NCBI RefSeq assembly: GCF_030734285.1
Contig: NZ_CP132294.1
Coordinates: forward strand, 2,046,001 to 2,110,000
Direction: 5' to 3'
DNA from: Natronococcus sp. AD-5
GTDB lineage: Archaea; Halobacteriota; Halobacteria; Halobacteriales; Natrialbaceae
Length of the DNA: 64,000 nucleotides
Shown here: piece by piece, positions 1 through 9,063 of the stretch
Layout: the number at the start of each line of letters is the position of its first letter
Position numbering within the stretch: position 1 is the stretch's first letter
Program-made: the position numbers and the translations under genes
The notes under the pieces: model-generated
Told to the model about the DNA's origin: nothing
Database searches by the model: none
Seen by the model: the letters and a program-made list of their open reading frames with translations, nothing else

Positions 1-131
1 TCGCTGACATAACCGTCTTGTCGAGGGATCCGCGGGCGGTCGCCCCGCCGACGCTCACCGACCTTGATGTAGAGAAGACAATCGTCGGAGGTGAAATCGT
101 GTACGACGCCAAGCGCGGCCATGTGTATTGA
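1..131 (+). CDS. Amidohydrolase family protein, C-terminal end (partial)
   Basis: The first 131 bases hold the last 42 codons of a gene that begins outside the window; the reading frame starts at base 3 and ends with TGA at 129-131. The visible peptide has the order ADITVLSRDP, then a Leu-Asp-Val-Glu stretch, then TIVGGEIVYD. This is the usual C-terminal signature of metal-dependent amidohydrolases of the YtcJ/imidazolonepropionase kind, where the last strands close the small beta-sandwich beside the TIM barrel. The active site is not in the window, so the substrate cannot be guessed. It lies on the same strand as the M20, C45 and AbgB-type genes that follow, which are also C-N bond hydrolases. 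Confidence 0.72.
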   Translation, partial: ADITVLSRDPRAVAPPTLTDLDVEKTIVGGEIVYDAKRGHVY

Positions 132-281
132 CGTGGGGCAACCGAGCCACAGTGTCGCAAGGGTTTGTCAGTCCCGGCGTGAACCAACCGGCGATTTCAC
201 TACTCTGTCGCTGGCGATTTCGCCGGTGCCCGTTGCTGCGCCTGCGCTCGAGGGGTTGTTCGTCTGGTGCAAGTCGCCCTA

Positions 282-290
282 TCTTTTAAG
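282..290 (+). promoter_or_regulatory. TATA-like box of the M20 deacylase gene
   Basis: The sequence tcttttaag lies about 27 bp before the ATG at 314. That spacing fits a haloarchaeal TATA box with transcription starting at or near the start codon (leaderless mRNA). It is the reason for preferring ATG 314 over the in-frame ATG at 305. Confidence 0.4.
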
Positions 291-313
291 TTGTCCCGCT
301 GCAGTTGAAAGAT

Positions 314-1489
314 ATGGTGGATGGGACCATCCAACACGACGTGACGGAAGCGGAGGCGGCCGACCTTCTCTCAGAACTCGTCGCACGCGACTCACAGAAC
401 CCTCCGGGTCGCGAACGGGCGTGCGCGGAGTTTATTGTTGAAACTCTCGAGGAGTGGGGTCTCGACGCACAGCTCGTCGAGGAGCCCTATGAGGACCGGC
501 CGCAGGTAGTCGCAGAGACGGGGGCTGGATCTCCCGAGAGCGGTGATCTCGTTCTGAACGGCCACATCGACGTAGTCCCGCCTGGCGACCGAGAACAGTG
601 GTCGGTGGACCCGTTTGAGGGCGGCGTCGACGGCAATCGCGTGTACGGACGCGGCGCCAGCGATATGAAGAGCGGCGTCGCGGCAGGCATGTTCGCGCTG
701 CGGGCGGCCCACGAACACGGCGTCGATGGCCGAGTGACCTTGACCTGTGCGATCGGTGAGGAAACGGCGGAGCCGGGAACGAAGACGCTGCTCGACAACG
801 TCGGCGGTGACTTCGGCATCGTCCTAGAGCCGACGGAGCTAGTCGTCGACACCGTCGGCAAAGGCTTGGCTTGGTACGAGGTAGAACTGCGCGGCGAGTC
901 GAGTCACGCAAGCAGCCCCGACCTGGGGCTGAACGTCCTCGACGGGTTGTTCTCGTTCAACGACGAACTCACCGCTTACCGCGAAGAGCTCGCCGAGCGC
1001 GAACACCCCTTGGTCGGATCCTCCCTGTGTACACCGACGATGCTCGAGGCTGGGACGAAGGAGAACGTCATCCCCGACTCCGCAACCCTCACGTTTGACC
1101 GGCGGTTTCTTCCCGAGGAGAATATCAAGGAGATTGACAAAGAGATCGACGACCTCGTCGAGCCGCTTCGCGAGCGCGGATTCGAGATTTCAGTCACCCG
1201 AACGCGGACGTACGAGGCGGCAGAGATCAACGCGGACAGGGAGATCGCGACGGTCGTCCGCCAGCACTCTCACGACATCGCGGGCGTCGACACCGCTCCG
1301 CACGGAAAAAGCGCCTCGACCGACCAGCGGAACTTCGTCAACGACGCGGGTATCCCGGCGATAATCTGGGGGCCCGGCACGAGCGCCCAGTCCCACACGG
1401 TCGATGAGTGGGCACGAACCGATCTCCTCGTCGACGCTGTCGAAGTCCTCTGTCGCACCATCGAGGAGCTCTGTGTCGAGCGCCGGTAA
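314..1489 (+). CDS. M20 family metallopeptidase / ArgE-DapE-type deacylase
   Basis: Predicted cytoplasmic zinc hydrolase that removes acyl groups from N-acyl amino acids or similar amides, as in the ArgE/DapE/CPG2 group. Counting from the ATG at 305, the metal and catalytic motifs are GHIDVVPPGD (about residues 86-95), YGRGASDMKSG (about 114-124, bridging Asp), GEETAEPGT (about 151-159, catalytic and metal Glu), EPTE near 175 and a late QSHTVDEW that supplies the last metal His. The SSHAS stretch near residue 200 marks the lid/dimerisation domain. About 390 residues is normal for the family. No signal peptide is seen. It is followed on the same strand by a C45-type enzyme. The exact substrate is not readable from sequence; a desuccinylase or peptidase role is equally possible. 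Confidence 0.9.
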   Translation: MVDGTIQHDVTEAEAADLLSELVARDSQNPPGRERACAEFIVETLEEWGLDAQLVEEPYEDRPQVVAETGAGSPESGDLVLNGHIDVVPPGDREQWSVDPFEGGVDGNRVYGRGASDMKSGVAAGMFALRAAHEHGVDGRVTLTCAIGEETAEPGTKTLLDNVGGDFGIVLEPTELVVDTVGKGLAWYEVELRGESSHASSPDLGLNVLDGLFSFNDELTAYREELAEREHPLVGSSLCTPTMLEAGTKENVIPDSATLTFDRRFLPEENIKEIDKEIDDLVEPLRERGFEISVTRTRTYEAAEINADREIATVVRQHSHDIAGVDTAPHGKSASTDQRNFVNDAGIPAIIWGPGTSAQSHTVDEWARTDLLVDAVEVLCRTIEELCVERR

Positions 1490-1567
1490 TCCCGTCCGAA
1501 AAGATCGCATGACCCTGATTGTACACATCGAGTGCGCTGCAGACCAACTACATGACCGAACCCACCT

Positions 1568-2662
1568 ATGATCCAGATCCCACACATAACGGTTTCAGGA
1601 TCGCCCTACGAGCGCGGACTGGACCACGGAAAAGCGTTCGAGGAGGAAATTCGAAACAACATCTCGACGTACATAGATCGGTTCGCCCAACATGGTGCAG
1701 CAGAGGAGACGGTTCGCGACCGAGCCGCCGAATTTCGTTCGCGACTCGAGGAATGGCATCCGGCCTACGAGGCGGAGGTCCACGGTATCGCAGAGGGAAG
1801 CGGACTCCCGATTGAGGAGATCGTCCTGCTCAACGTCCGTTACGAAATCCTCTACGCAGCATACGTCGCAGAGTCGACGGCGGCGGGAAGCGACGGCTGT
1901 ACGAGCTTCGGCCTCCTTCCCGGAGTGACGGAAACCGGTCACACCTACCTCGGACAAAACTGGGACTGGGCCGCACCCATCGAATCGACGCTTACCGTGA
2001 TCAAAACACACCAGGAGGATGGGCCGGATAGGATTGGCGTGACTGAGGCCGGCATCGTTGGCGAGAAAATGGGTGTCAACGAACACGGGATCGGACTCGT
2101 CGTTAACGGCCTTGTCTCACCGGACGACGGCACACACCCGTTTCGGAAGCCGTTTCACGTCCGCTGTCGCGAAGTCCTCGAAGCCGACCGTTTCGATCGC
2201 GCGCTCGAACCGTTCGTGAACTCGGCGCGGGCCTGCTCAGCGAATCTCGTTATCGGCTGTGGCGAGGGGGAGATACTCGACTTGGAGACGGCACCGGAGA
2301 ACGTGAACTGTCTCTATCCCCAGGAAGGAATCATCACACACGCGAATCACTTCGAGAGTCCCGGATTCGATAGCCGTATGGAGCGACAGCTCCCCGACAC
2401 ACTGTATCGGAGCCGACGTCTCAGAACCGCCCTCGAACAGGAACACGGTGAAATCGACCGTTCTACGATCGAAACCGCGCTCCAAGACCATTTCGGCCGT
2501 CCGGCGAGTGTCTGTCGGCACGTCGATGAAGAGGAGTCACCGAACGAACGCACTCAAACCGATACCAGCGTAATTATCGACCTCGTCACTCGAACGCTTT
2601 GGGCGACTCAAGGCCCCCCCTGTAAGTCTGCATACACCGAATACGAACTATCTAACAATTAA
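1568..2662 (+). CDS. C45 family autoproteolytic acyltransferase/hydrolase
   Basis: Resembles the peptidase C45 family, named for isopenicillin-N acyltransferase, an Ntn-hydrolase activated by self-cleavage before a Cys. The expected Gly-Cys site is present as DGCTSF with Cys 111, followed by a GQNWDW motif (about 130) and a VGEKMGVNEHGIG stretch that match the Ntn core. A helical N-terminal segment of about 110 residues would be released as the alpha chain. The 364-residue length is typical. Archaeal members are uncharacterised in my knowledge, so cleavage or transfer of an acyl-amide is inference. The ATG at 1568 begins directly at the conserved MIQIPHI start. The gene follows the M20 gene by 78 bp and precedes an AbgB-like M20 gene. 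Confidence 0.85.
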   Translation: MIQIPHITVSGSPYERGLDHGKAFEEEIRNNISTYIDRFAQHGAAEETVRDRAAEFRSRLEEWHPAYEAEVHGIAEGSGLPIEEIVLLNVRYEILYAAYVAESTAAGSDGCTSFGLLPGVTETGHTYLGQNWDWAAPIESTLTVIKTHQEDGPDRIGVTEAGIVGEKMGVNEHGIGLVVNGLVSPDDGTHPFRKPFHVRCREVLEADRFDRALEPFVNSARACSANLVIGCGEGEILDLETAPENVNCLYPQEGIITHANHFESPGFDSRMERQLPDTLYRSRRLRTALEQEHGEIDRSTIETALQDHFGRPASVCRHVDEEESPNERTQTDTSVIIDLVTRTLWATQGPPCKSAYTEYELSNN

Positions 2663-2720
2663 TGAATCAGGGTAGAGCCACTTTCGATATCGACCAGCGT
2701 CGAAAACGGATTTAATGGGG

Positions 2721-2740
2721 ACATTTATTTTATTATCATT
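2721..2740 (+). promoter_or_regulatory. TATA-like box of the AbgB-type gene
   Basis: The AT-rich acatttattttattatcatt segment is centred about 27 bp before the ATG at 2758. It supports that ATG over the upstream TTG at 2752 and implies separate transcription from the C45 gene. Confidence 0.4.
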
Positions 2741-2757
2741 CGACGGGTTGATTGCGT

Positions 2758-4179
2758 ATGGCTCCTGGCACGGTTTTCGACGAGGTAGAGCGGGATCGCG
2801 ACCGGCTATACAGTCTCGCCCAGCAGATCTGGGAGACCCCCGAACTCGGGTTGCATGAACACGAATCCGCGGAGACATTGGCTGAGCCCCTTCGCGAGGA
2901 AGGATTTGAGGTCGAAATGGGCGTTGGCGGGATGCCCACGGCCTTTGTAGCATCCTACGGCGAGGGGAACCCGACGATCGGCATTCTCGGCGAGTACGAC
3001 GCGCTTCCCGGCCTCTCCCAGACGGTGACCGCCGAGCGGAATCCTGCCGAAGAGGACGGGCCGGGCCATGGATGTGGTCACAACCTCTTCGGAACGGCTG
3101 CGGTCGGCGGTGCGATCGCGGTGAAACGCGCCCTCGAGGCCGGCGAAATCGAGGGGACAATCCGGTGTTACGGCTGTCCCGCCGAGGAGACGCTCGTCGG
3201 GAAGACGTATATGGCCCGCGCCGGCGTATTCGACGACCTCGACGCTGCGCTCACCTGGCATCCCGGAGGTCTGAGCACGCCGTGGTTAAAGCGTTCGAAT
3301 GCGCTCAACTCCATCGTCTTCACGTTCGAGGGGACATCCGCACACGCAGCCGCCTCGCCAGAGTCCGGTCGGAGCGCGCTCGATGCGGTCGAACTCATGA
3401 ACACGGGCGTCGAATATATGCGCGAACATATCTCCGACGACGCCCGGATGCACTATTCGATTACCGATGGCGGTCGAGCTCCGAACGTCGTCCCCGAAAC
3501 CGCCTCGGTGTGGTACTTCGTCCGTGCACCGTCACGAGCCGAGGTCGATCGAAACACCGAGTGGCTCCGAGACATCGCCGAGGCGGCGGGGTTGATGACG
3601 CAAACCAGCGTCGAGGAGCGATTTCTCACAGGCTGTTACGATTACCTTCCCAACCGCGCCGTGACCGATGTTGTCTGGGAGAACATGCAAGCGGTCGGTA
3701 CAATCGACTACGAGGATGCCGACTACAAGTTTGCCCGCGAACTCCAGACAACGGTCTCCGAAGCGGATCGGGAGGCTGAACTCGGAGATCTTCCGGCCGA
3801 ACTCCGGCGGGAGGTACGGGACTGTGCGCTGTACCCCGAGCCGGTTGAGCCGTACGACGAGGGTGACATGACCCACGGGTCGACCGAAGTGGGCGACGTG
3901 AGCTACATCACCCCGACCGCGCAGTTTACCGCCGCGACGTGGCCGGTCGGAATGCCCGGCCACTCCTGGCAGGTCGTCGCATCGAACGGTGACTTCGCGA
4001 AGAAAGGCGCCGTCTACGCCGCAAAGGTTCTTGGTGGGGCGGCACACGACCTTATAGCCGATCCCGAGACGCTCGAGGCGGCCAGAGCCGAGTTCGAGGC
4101 GACGACTGGCGGTAAACCCTACGAGACACCGCTCCCCGAAGACGCGGAGCCCCCATTCGACATGACTGCCGGCGACTAG
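2758..4179 (+). CDS. M20 family amidohydrolase, AbgB-like
   Basis: Zinc-dependent amidohydrolase of the p-aminobenzoyl-glutamate hydrolase subunit B type (M20D). Near residue 105 it has the GHGCGHNLFG metal-binding motif that sets AbgB relatives apart from ordinary M20 enzymes. It also has GILGEYDALPG (about 78), CPAEET (about 148), a TSAHAA lid-domain His, and an SYITPTAQ/GMPGHSW region near the C-terminus. Length of about 473 residues is normal for AbgB. AbgA, the usual partner in bacteria, is not next to it; the neighbouring M20 enzyme at 314 is from a different M20 branch. Likely acts in the cytoplasm on N-acyl-glutamate or aryl amides. Function beyond the family is inference. Confidence 0.88.
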   Translation: MAPGTVFDEVERDRDRLYSLAQQIWETPELGLHEHESAETLAEPLREEGFEVEMGVGGMPTAFVASYGEGNPTIGILGEYDALPGLSQTVTAERNPAEEDGPGHGCGHNLFGTAAVGGAIAVKRALEAGEIEGTIRCYGCPAEETLVGKTYMARAGVFDDLDAALTWHPGGLSTPWLKRSNALNSIVFTFEGTSAHAAASPESGRSALDAVELMNTGVEYMREHISDDARMHYSITDGGRAPNVVPETASVWYFVRAPSRAEVDRNTEWLRDIAEAAGLMTQTSVEERFLTGCYDYLPNRAVTDVVWENMQAVGTIDYEDADYKFARELQTTVSEADREAELGDLPAELRREVRDCALYPEPVEPYDEGDMTHGSTEVGDVSYITPTAQFTAATWPVGMPGHSWQVVASNGDFAKKGAVYAAKVLGGAAHDLIADPETLEAARAEFEATTGGKPYETPLPEDAEPPFDMTAGD

Positions 4180-4384
4180 CCTCCTCTTTCCGGCCTGTGG
4201 GTCACTCTCCGAGCGCTTCTCCTGGTAGGATCGATGGCCTGCTGTCTGTACGTCGAACCGTCTGCCGAATATTTCCGGGGGCTTCCGTGGCTGAACTCGT
4301 CGAGCGCATCGTAGTGACCGGTGTGCCCGCCTCCGAAGCCACACGCCGGTCGATTCAGCATAGACACTTGATCTATAGTATCGG

Positions 4385-6262
4385 CTAGTCGCGAGCCCCC
4401 ACTACGGGCAGTTCAATGTGTGTCGAATGGACGGATTCGTGATAGATCGTATTCGTCGCAGTTCGATACTCCCGATCACCGTACAACGGACCCCCCGTGT
4501 TGTGGTTCACGTCGTAGCGCGGATAATTCGATGACGAGATATCGAGTCGGATTTGGTGACCAACTTTGAACGTATTCGCAGTCGGATACGGTTCCATGTA
4601 GAACTCATAAATCTCGCCCGGAGTAACGTAGTCCGGTTCGCGGCGATATCCCCGATAGCGAGCACGACAAATGGAGTCGGCGACGTTCAGCGCGAACCCC
4701 TGCGGAAAGTCCTCGCTCGGCGGGTATTCATCGATCAGTTTCGCCGTGAAGTCGGTATCGGGCGCATCGGTGGAGGCAAAGACTCTCACACGAAGAGGAC
4801 CAGCTATTTCGACGGGTTCAGACAGCGGTGGTGTCCGGAACGTCAAGACATCGGACCGGCGCTCGAGCGATCCATACGGTGGATCTGCCCCGAATGTCTC
4901 CGGCCGAGTGCGCTGGTCGAAGCCTCCGCGACCGGTGATGCTCAGCTTTGGCCTATCGGCCAGCGATAATTCTTCGATCGATTCTTTGCGAGGTTCGAAC
5001 GTGTAGTACGACGAACAATTGCCGCCGATTGTCGGAACTGGATCCCGCGGATCGAAGTCGTAGGACGAACTCGAATTTCGAACCGATGGGCGGTCGAGTG
5101 ACAGTGTACAGTCCTCGTGGACAAAATACTTCTCGAAACTTGCATCCGGTATCGGCCACTCGTCTGCAGCTGCCCACTCTCCGCCGTGAGCGAGGCGGTC
5201 GCGTGTAGTGCGCGATCCGTCGCCGGTTCCCATTCGGAAGTACTGTACCCGTGGCTGATCAGACCATGTCTCTTTCCCTTTGAGATAGTGATCGAAAAAT
5301 CTCAACTGCGTTTCGAGGTGGTTGACGACGGCGTCCTCTCCGAAGTCGACTTCGCCCGAGAACGTCCGCGTCCAGGTGTTCTGCCCGCCGTGAGTCCACG
5401 GCCCCATAATGAGAAACTGGTCGCTGTCTTTTCTGTCGGCGAGCGCTTCGAAGTTGTCGGCGGTCGCTTTGGCGTACGAATCGTACCATGAGCCCGCGTA
5501 CACTGTCGGTACGTCCGCCATCTCGTCGTAGTACGCAGAGAAGTTGGTCGAGGGATTGTCCCAGAGCTCGTTTTCGCCGTCCAGCGTGAGGTAATCGAAC
5601 AAATACTCCTCGTAGTTTGGCAGCGTTCTCAACGGCGACTGCCCTTCGACGAGCGGGTCGTCACCGAGAATATCTCGGGTGTCGACGGTCGCCATCAAGC
5701 GCTGTACGTTCGGATCGTTCAAACATCGCTTTGCCCCCTCCGAACCGTAGGTGAAGGCCCACGTCAACCAGCGAAGCTCGAACGTACCGTTGTGTCTGAG
5801 GGTCGCTTCCCAAGCATTCGCGGCCCCTTGATTGACGAACATGGCCGCTAACCCGTCGGGATTCTGGGTCGCGAGGGCGTTCTGTACCCAAGCCATGTAC
5901 GAGGTCCCCATCGTCCCGACCTGCCCGTCACAGTAGGGCTGTTTGGAGAGCCACTCGACGGTATCGGCGCCGTCCTGTGCCTCGTTTTTCAGTAAATAAA
6001 ACTCCCCGTCGCTGGCGTAACGGCCTCGGACGTCTTGGATCGCGACCACGTATCCCCGCTGGGCATACCAGCGACCCTGGTTTTCGACCCAATCACGCGA
6101 CCGCTTATCGTACGGTGTACGAACTAAGAGAGCTGGAACAGGTTCCTTGATCGGTTCATCCGAGCCCTCGTCTGTCGGTCGGTAGATATCGGTAGCCAGT
6201 TCGGTACCGTCTCTCGTCTCGACCGCCTGATCGTGATACACGGCAACACCGTGAGAAGCCAT
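4385..6262 (-). CDS. CocE/NonD family hydrolase (X-Pro dipeptidyl-peptidase S15 type)
   Basis: Alpha/beta-hydrolase of the CocE/NonD family, which splits esters or Xaa-Pro peptides. The N-terminal hydrolase domain has RTPYDKR, a QDVRGRY oxyanion-hole region and GTSYMAW with nucleophile Ser 121. The GPWTHGG segment (about residue 290) supplies the catalytic His. The C-terminal third is a jelly-roll domain typical of this family, with LDISSSNYPRYDVN near the end. 625 residues fits. There is no export signal, so it probably acts in the cytoplasm. It is transcribed towards the M20/C45/AbgB group and ends 205 bp from the AbgB stop, so the two groups share one hydrolase neighbourhood without being one operon. 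Confidence 0.9.
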   Translation of the reverse strand: MASHGVAVYHDQAVETRDGTELATDIYRPTDEGSDEPIKEPVPALLVRTPYDKRSRDWVENQGRWYAQRGYVVAIQDVRGRYASDGEFYLLKNEAQDGADTVEWLSKQPYCDGQVGTMGTSYMAWVQNALATQNPDGLAAMFVNQGAANAWEATLRHNGTFELRWLTWAFTYGSEGAKRCLNDPNVQRLMATVDTRDILGDDPLVEGQSPLRTLPNYEEYLFDYLTLDGENELWDNPSTNFSAYYDEMADVPTVYAGSWYDSYAKATADNFEALADRKDSDQFLIMGPWTHGGQNTWTRTFSGEVDFGEDAVVNHLETQLRFFDHYLKGKETWSDQPRVQYFRMGTGDGSRTTRDRLAHGGEWAAADEWPIPDASFEKYFVHEDCTLSLDRPSVRNSSSSYDFDPRDPVPTIGGNCSSYYTFEPRKESIEELSLADRPKLSITGRGGFDQRTRPETFGADPPYGSLERRSDVLTFRTPPLSEPVEIAGPLRVRVFASTDAPDTDFTAKLIDEYPPSEDFPQGFALNVADSICRARYRGYRREPDYVTPGEIYEFYMEPYPTANTFKVGHQIRLDISSSNYPRYDVNHNTGGPLYGDREYRTATNTIYHESVHSTHIELPVVGARD

Positions 6263-6468
6263 GACTTGTGATCAAGACACAATGAAATAAAAGTGATGTC
6301 GATAGGAAATCTCTAGCGGAACAGTACTGGACTTGGTTTGAATGTCGCTCTGTGAGCACTAGCACGTGGTTCGACTCAAGGGACGCGTCAGTACACTGCC
6401 GATCCAGACTCTCGGCTGCAGATAGCCGGTAAGTATGATCACTACCGCACGTTCCTACTGCTCACGTA

Positions 6469-6945
6469 TTAGATGTTATTGGGATCGGCGAGCAGATCAA
6501 ACGTGCTCTTCTCGAGGGCGTCCAGATTCGGGTCGGACTGTGTGGATCGACCCTCTCCTCTCATCTCCTGGATGTCCTCTTCTACTGCCTCAACCCGCGC
6601 CTCGAGATCGTCGAACCGGCGCCGGACCACACCCTCCTCGAGCGGATCCAGACTGTAGTCTTCTTGGGCCGCTGTGAGTACGTCGTTCCCTCGCTCAGTA
6701 ATCTGGTAGGTGTACCCCTCTCGAGGGATTCCACTGCCGGAGTCATTCTCGTCGATCCGCTCGATCAGGTTGGCCCGCATGAGTTGTTTATAGTAGTAGT
6801 TGACCGTCCCACCATCGAGGTCAGTATCTTCGGTGATCATGGAGGTCTTCGCGGTACCTCCACGGGAGCGAATGGCGATCAGTATCTTATGTGGTTTTCG
6901 TGATAGGTCGGCAGCAATCTCGTAGGGGTCTTGGCCGATATCCAT
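6469..6945 (-). CDS. Winged-helix regulator with coiled-coil tail
   Basis: Short DNA-binding protein (158 aa). Residues 15-90 form a wHTH of PadR/MarR-like shape with an EGYTYQITERG wing. Residues 95-130 (PLEEGVVRRRFDDLEARVEAVEEDIQEM) are a coiled coil likely to make dimers. Two decayed copies of the C-terminal half of a close paralogue lie at 44819-44983 and 49781-50053, both with the LEARVE heptads, so this family has spread and broken down in this replicon. Target and ligand are unknown. On this strand it is preceded by a low-complexity region with a five-base microsatellite rather than by a normal promoter-sized gap. Confidence 0.75.
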   Translation of the reverse strand: MDIGQDPYEIAADLSRKPHKILIAIRSRGGTAKTSMITEDTDLDGGTVNYYYKQLMRANLIERIDENDSGSGIPREGYTYQITERGNDVLTAAQEDYSLDPLEEGVVRRRFDDLEARVEAVEEDIQEMRGEGRSTQSDPNLDALEKSTFDLLADPNNI

Positions 6946-7192
6946 GGTATTATACTAACGCTATAATAGTAAAAACTTACGTCAGATAACGTCAATTCAG
7001 GTCTATCGACCCTCTATTAGGCCGGCTACCCCCACAGCGCTGACCTCGAGCAGGGTGCGCTGAGCGGGCCTCGTGCGACAGCAGCGAGAGTATCAGATCC
7101 TCGATAAGATAGTGGTGATTCCACAGGGATCCAGCAGGCCAATTCATGAGCAACGCGGAGAGCCCCAACAGCAGGAAGGACCTCGAGCGAGC

Positions 7193-7241
7193 GACAGCAG
7201 AGCAGAGCAGAGCAGAGTAGAGTAGAGTAGAGCAGAGCAAA
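7193..7241. repeat. AGCAG/AGTAG five-base microsatellite
   Basis: About nine near-perfect tandem copies of a five-base unit (agcag changing to agtag and back) run from about 7193 to 7241. Because five is not a multiple of three, any length change would shift a reading frame. The reverse strand reads as a Leu/Ser/Cys-rich hydrophobic peptide here, but I see no evidence that it is translated. Confidence 0.85.
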
Positions 7242-7243
7242 GT

Positions 7244-7512
7244 GGACTATCACACCCTCGAGAGAGAGAGAGACCAGCTGTGCACTCCACAGGAGGAGTG
7301 GACTATCAGGCCGAGTACGAGCCAGCGAGGACTATCACTATCTCGAGAGAAGGGGGACTATCCGGCCTGACTGAGACACGCGATTCTCTCTGATTGGTGC
7401 GACCTCGAGGAGAGTAGTAGTGAACTCTCCACAAGGAGTCAGCATCGTGGCGATCTCAATCTCGAGACTACCTATCTGGGGGTCATCCCTGCCTACAGCA
7501 GAGTGGACTCTC
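7244..7512. repeat. Dispersed GGACTATC motif repeats
   Basis: The octamer GGACTATC occurs at 7244-7251, 7300-7307, 7329-7336 and 7355-7362, with a variant GGACTCTC at 7505-7512, mixed with several ctcgag and cactcc words. The whole stretch 6946-7820 contains no gene I can support. Spacing is irregular, so it is not a CRISPR or a simple tandem array. Confidence 0.6.
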
Positions 7513-7820
7513 CCACCGGAGCGAGCGCGGAGCGAAGCGGAGCGCGAGCGGTCCAGTCGGTAGGGTGGTGCCTCGAGGATTGCAGGTGGGCGTCGCCATG
7601 ACCGTGAAAGGTCGTACAATTCGGTCGCGACGGATACGATTAGCATGGACCTGCCGACGTCAGCACTCGGCAAGATCGACCGTCAGGCACTCATCGAGCA
7701 GTACGACCTCGAAACCGTTTGATGCGAGCTCGCTGACGCCTCTCCCCCGTCTACACAGCGGCGGGCGCTATAGCGAGGCACCCACCTCGTTGGTCCCGGT
7801 GCAAACCGAGCTAATTTATC

Positions 7821-8417
7821 ATGGGCCGCGACGTACCCCGCGCTGTGTTTCCGCTCGGCCATCTCGCCTTCGCGTATCTCTGTTACGTCGCGTACGCGGC
7901 TCTCACCCGCCGACCGTTGCCGGCTCGCTGGGCGCTGTTCCCGGTGGCGATCGGCAGTCAATTCCCCGACCTGATCGATAAGCCGCTGGCGTATTACGGC
8001 GTGCTCGCGAGCGGCCGGTCGGTCGCCCATTCGATCGTGATCGCCGTACTCGTCGCCGGCCTCGTCACCTGGGCTGGCTACGCGCTCCAGCGCCAGCGCC
8101 CGGACCACCGCTGGGTCGAACGGCTCAGTGCCGTCACCCCGGCGGCGTTCAGCATCGGCTACCTGTCGCATCTCGTCGGCGATAGCATCGGCCCCCTGCT
8201 AGCGGGCGCCTATTCTGAACTGCCGTTCCTGCTTTGGCCAATCCTCTCCGTACCCCAGCACGCAGGCGACAGCGTCGCTCCCTGGATCCGCCTCCTCGAA
8301 CTCTACCAGCAGCCACAGACCCACCCGGAACTCCCCCTGATCGTGACTGCGCTCGTCGTGTTCGTCTCGCTGCGCGTCTGGACCCACCTCGGCGCGTCAC
8401 CTGCCGCCAGCAACTGA
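7821..8417 (+). CDS. YdjM-like metal-dependent hydrolase, membrane bound
   Basis: Integral membrane protein of the DUF457/YdjM family, annotated as metal-dependent hydrolases. The motifs are FPLGHLAFAYL at the N-terminus, GSQFPDLIDKPL (about 45-57), GRSVAHS (about 65-71) and SHLVGD (about 115-120). His and Asp residues in these motifs could form a metal site at the membrane face. Four or five hydrophobic segments are visible, with the last near residue 180. 198 residues is usual for haloarchaeal members. The substrate is unknown; the family has been linked to membrane or DNA-damage roles in bacteria without a proven reaction. It stands alone, with relic sequence downstream. Confidence 0.85.
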   Translation: MGRDVPRAVFPLGHLAFAYLCYVAYAALTRRPLPARWALFPVAIGSQFPDLIDKPLAYYGVLASGRSVAHSIVIAVLVAGLVTWAGYALQRQRPDHRWVERLSAVTPAAFSIGYLSHLVGDSIGPLLAGAYSELPFLLWPILSVPQHAGDSVAPWIRLLELYQQPQTHPELPLIVTALVVFVSLRVWTHLGASPAASN

Positions 8418-8642
8418 CCACTGGTATTACGGTAGAGAAGAATGTCGTCCTCGTCCACACTGGTGGTGTGCTCGCTCGATCGGAAAGCGGTTACAGCCAT
8501 TACGTTGGCCATGGGTCTCTCCCATGCTGCGGGCGAAATCCATTGGCCCGTTTCGTCGTCGGTCGTAAGCGCGGTCGCCCAAAAAATCAGCGATGAGCCG
8601 AATCAGTCCGGCCGCCGTTCGCTGGCTGAGACCGGTTCGGCG

Positions 8643-8786
8643 TCCACCTCAACGAGGTCGTACTGGTCGGTATTACGGACCTACGACGGGGCGAGCCCGA
8701 GGATCTCGTAGTCGTGTCGTTCGGCGTCCGCCCGTTTGATGATCCTGTTCTCGACGACCCGGTCGGCCGGGGCGACGGCCCCTAGC
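8643..8786 (+). pseudogene. Decayed fragment, repeat family C copy 1
   Basis: Reads without interruption as a peptide containing LNEVVLVGITDLRRGEPEDL and then VVVSFGVRPFDDPVLDDP before a TAG at 8784-8786. Related peptides occur at 48820-48975 and, more decayed, at 35500-35605. It has no start and no full-length relative in the window. The parent family is not recognised. It overlaps the end of the oppositely oriented orc1 relic. Confidence 0.4.
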
Positions 8787-9063
8787 CCTCGCCCTCGGCG
8801 ACAACGACCGGCTCGTCCGGGAGCTCGGACGGTTCGTATTCGACCGGGTGTTCGGCGTTCTTGAGGACCTCCTTGAGGCGCTCCTTCTCCCAGTCGATCT
8901 GAACCTCGTCCGGCGGCGCGGTCGGTCCGCCGAAATGTTAGAGGACCTCGTGACGCACCTCAAATACTCCCTCGGGGTCGGCGAGCGGGTCGAGCGCACC
9001 CTTGTCCGCGAAGAGGCTGCCGTCGGGTGCAGTGGCATCGAAGAGGTCGTCGTACTTGCTCAT
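8782..9063 (-). pseudogene. Orc1/Cdc6 N-terminal relic fused to unrelated sequence
   Basis: Starts with MSKYDDLFDATAPDGSLF and continues through LDPLADPE, the N-terminus of archaeal Orc1/Cdc6 initiators, then leaves the family after 31 codons. The frame hits TAA at 8938-8940, and the same frame afterwards reads a peptide with QIDWEKERLKEVLKNAEHP of unknown family up to TAG at 8782-8784. No AAA+ core is present, so it cannot be an initiator. It is the first of three orc1 5' relics in the window (others at 9924-10283 and 23971-24165). Confidence 0.7.

Noticed and set aside
305-313. ATG at 305 as start of the M20 gene
   Set aside because: Possible, but the TATA-like spacing fits ATG 314 better. 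The difference is only three residues.
6992-7253. Leu/Ser/Cys-rich minus-strand frames across the microsatellite
   Set aside because: Their hydrophobic start is produced by the five-base repeat itself. There is no promoter, family or codon-use support.
7244-7512. GGACTATC words as a CRISPR array
   Set aside because: The repeat is only 8 bp, spacing is irregular (56, 29, 26, 150 bp) and no cas gene is present.
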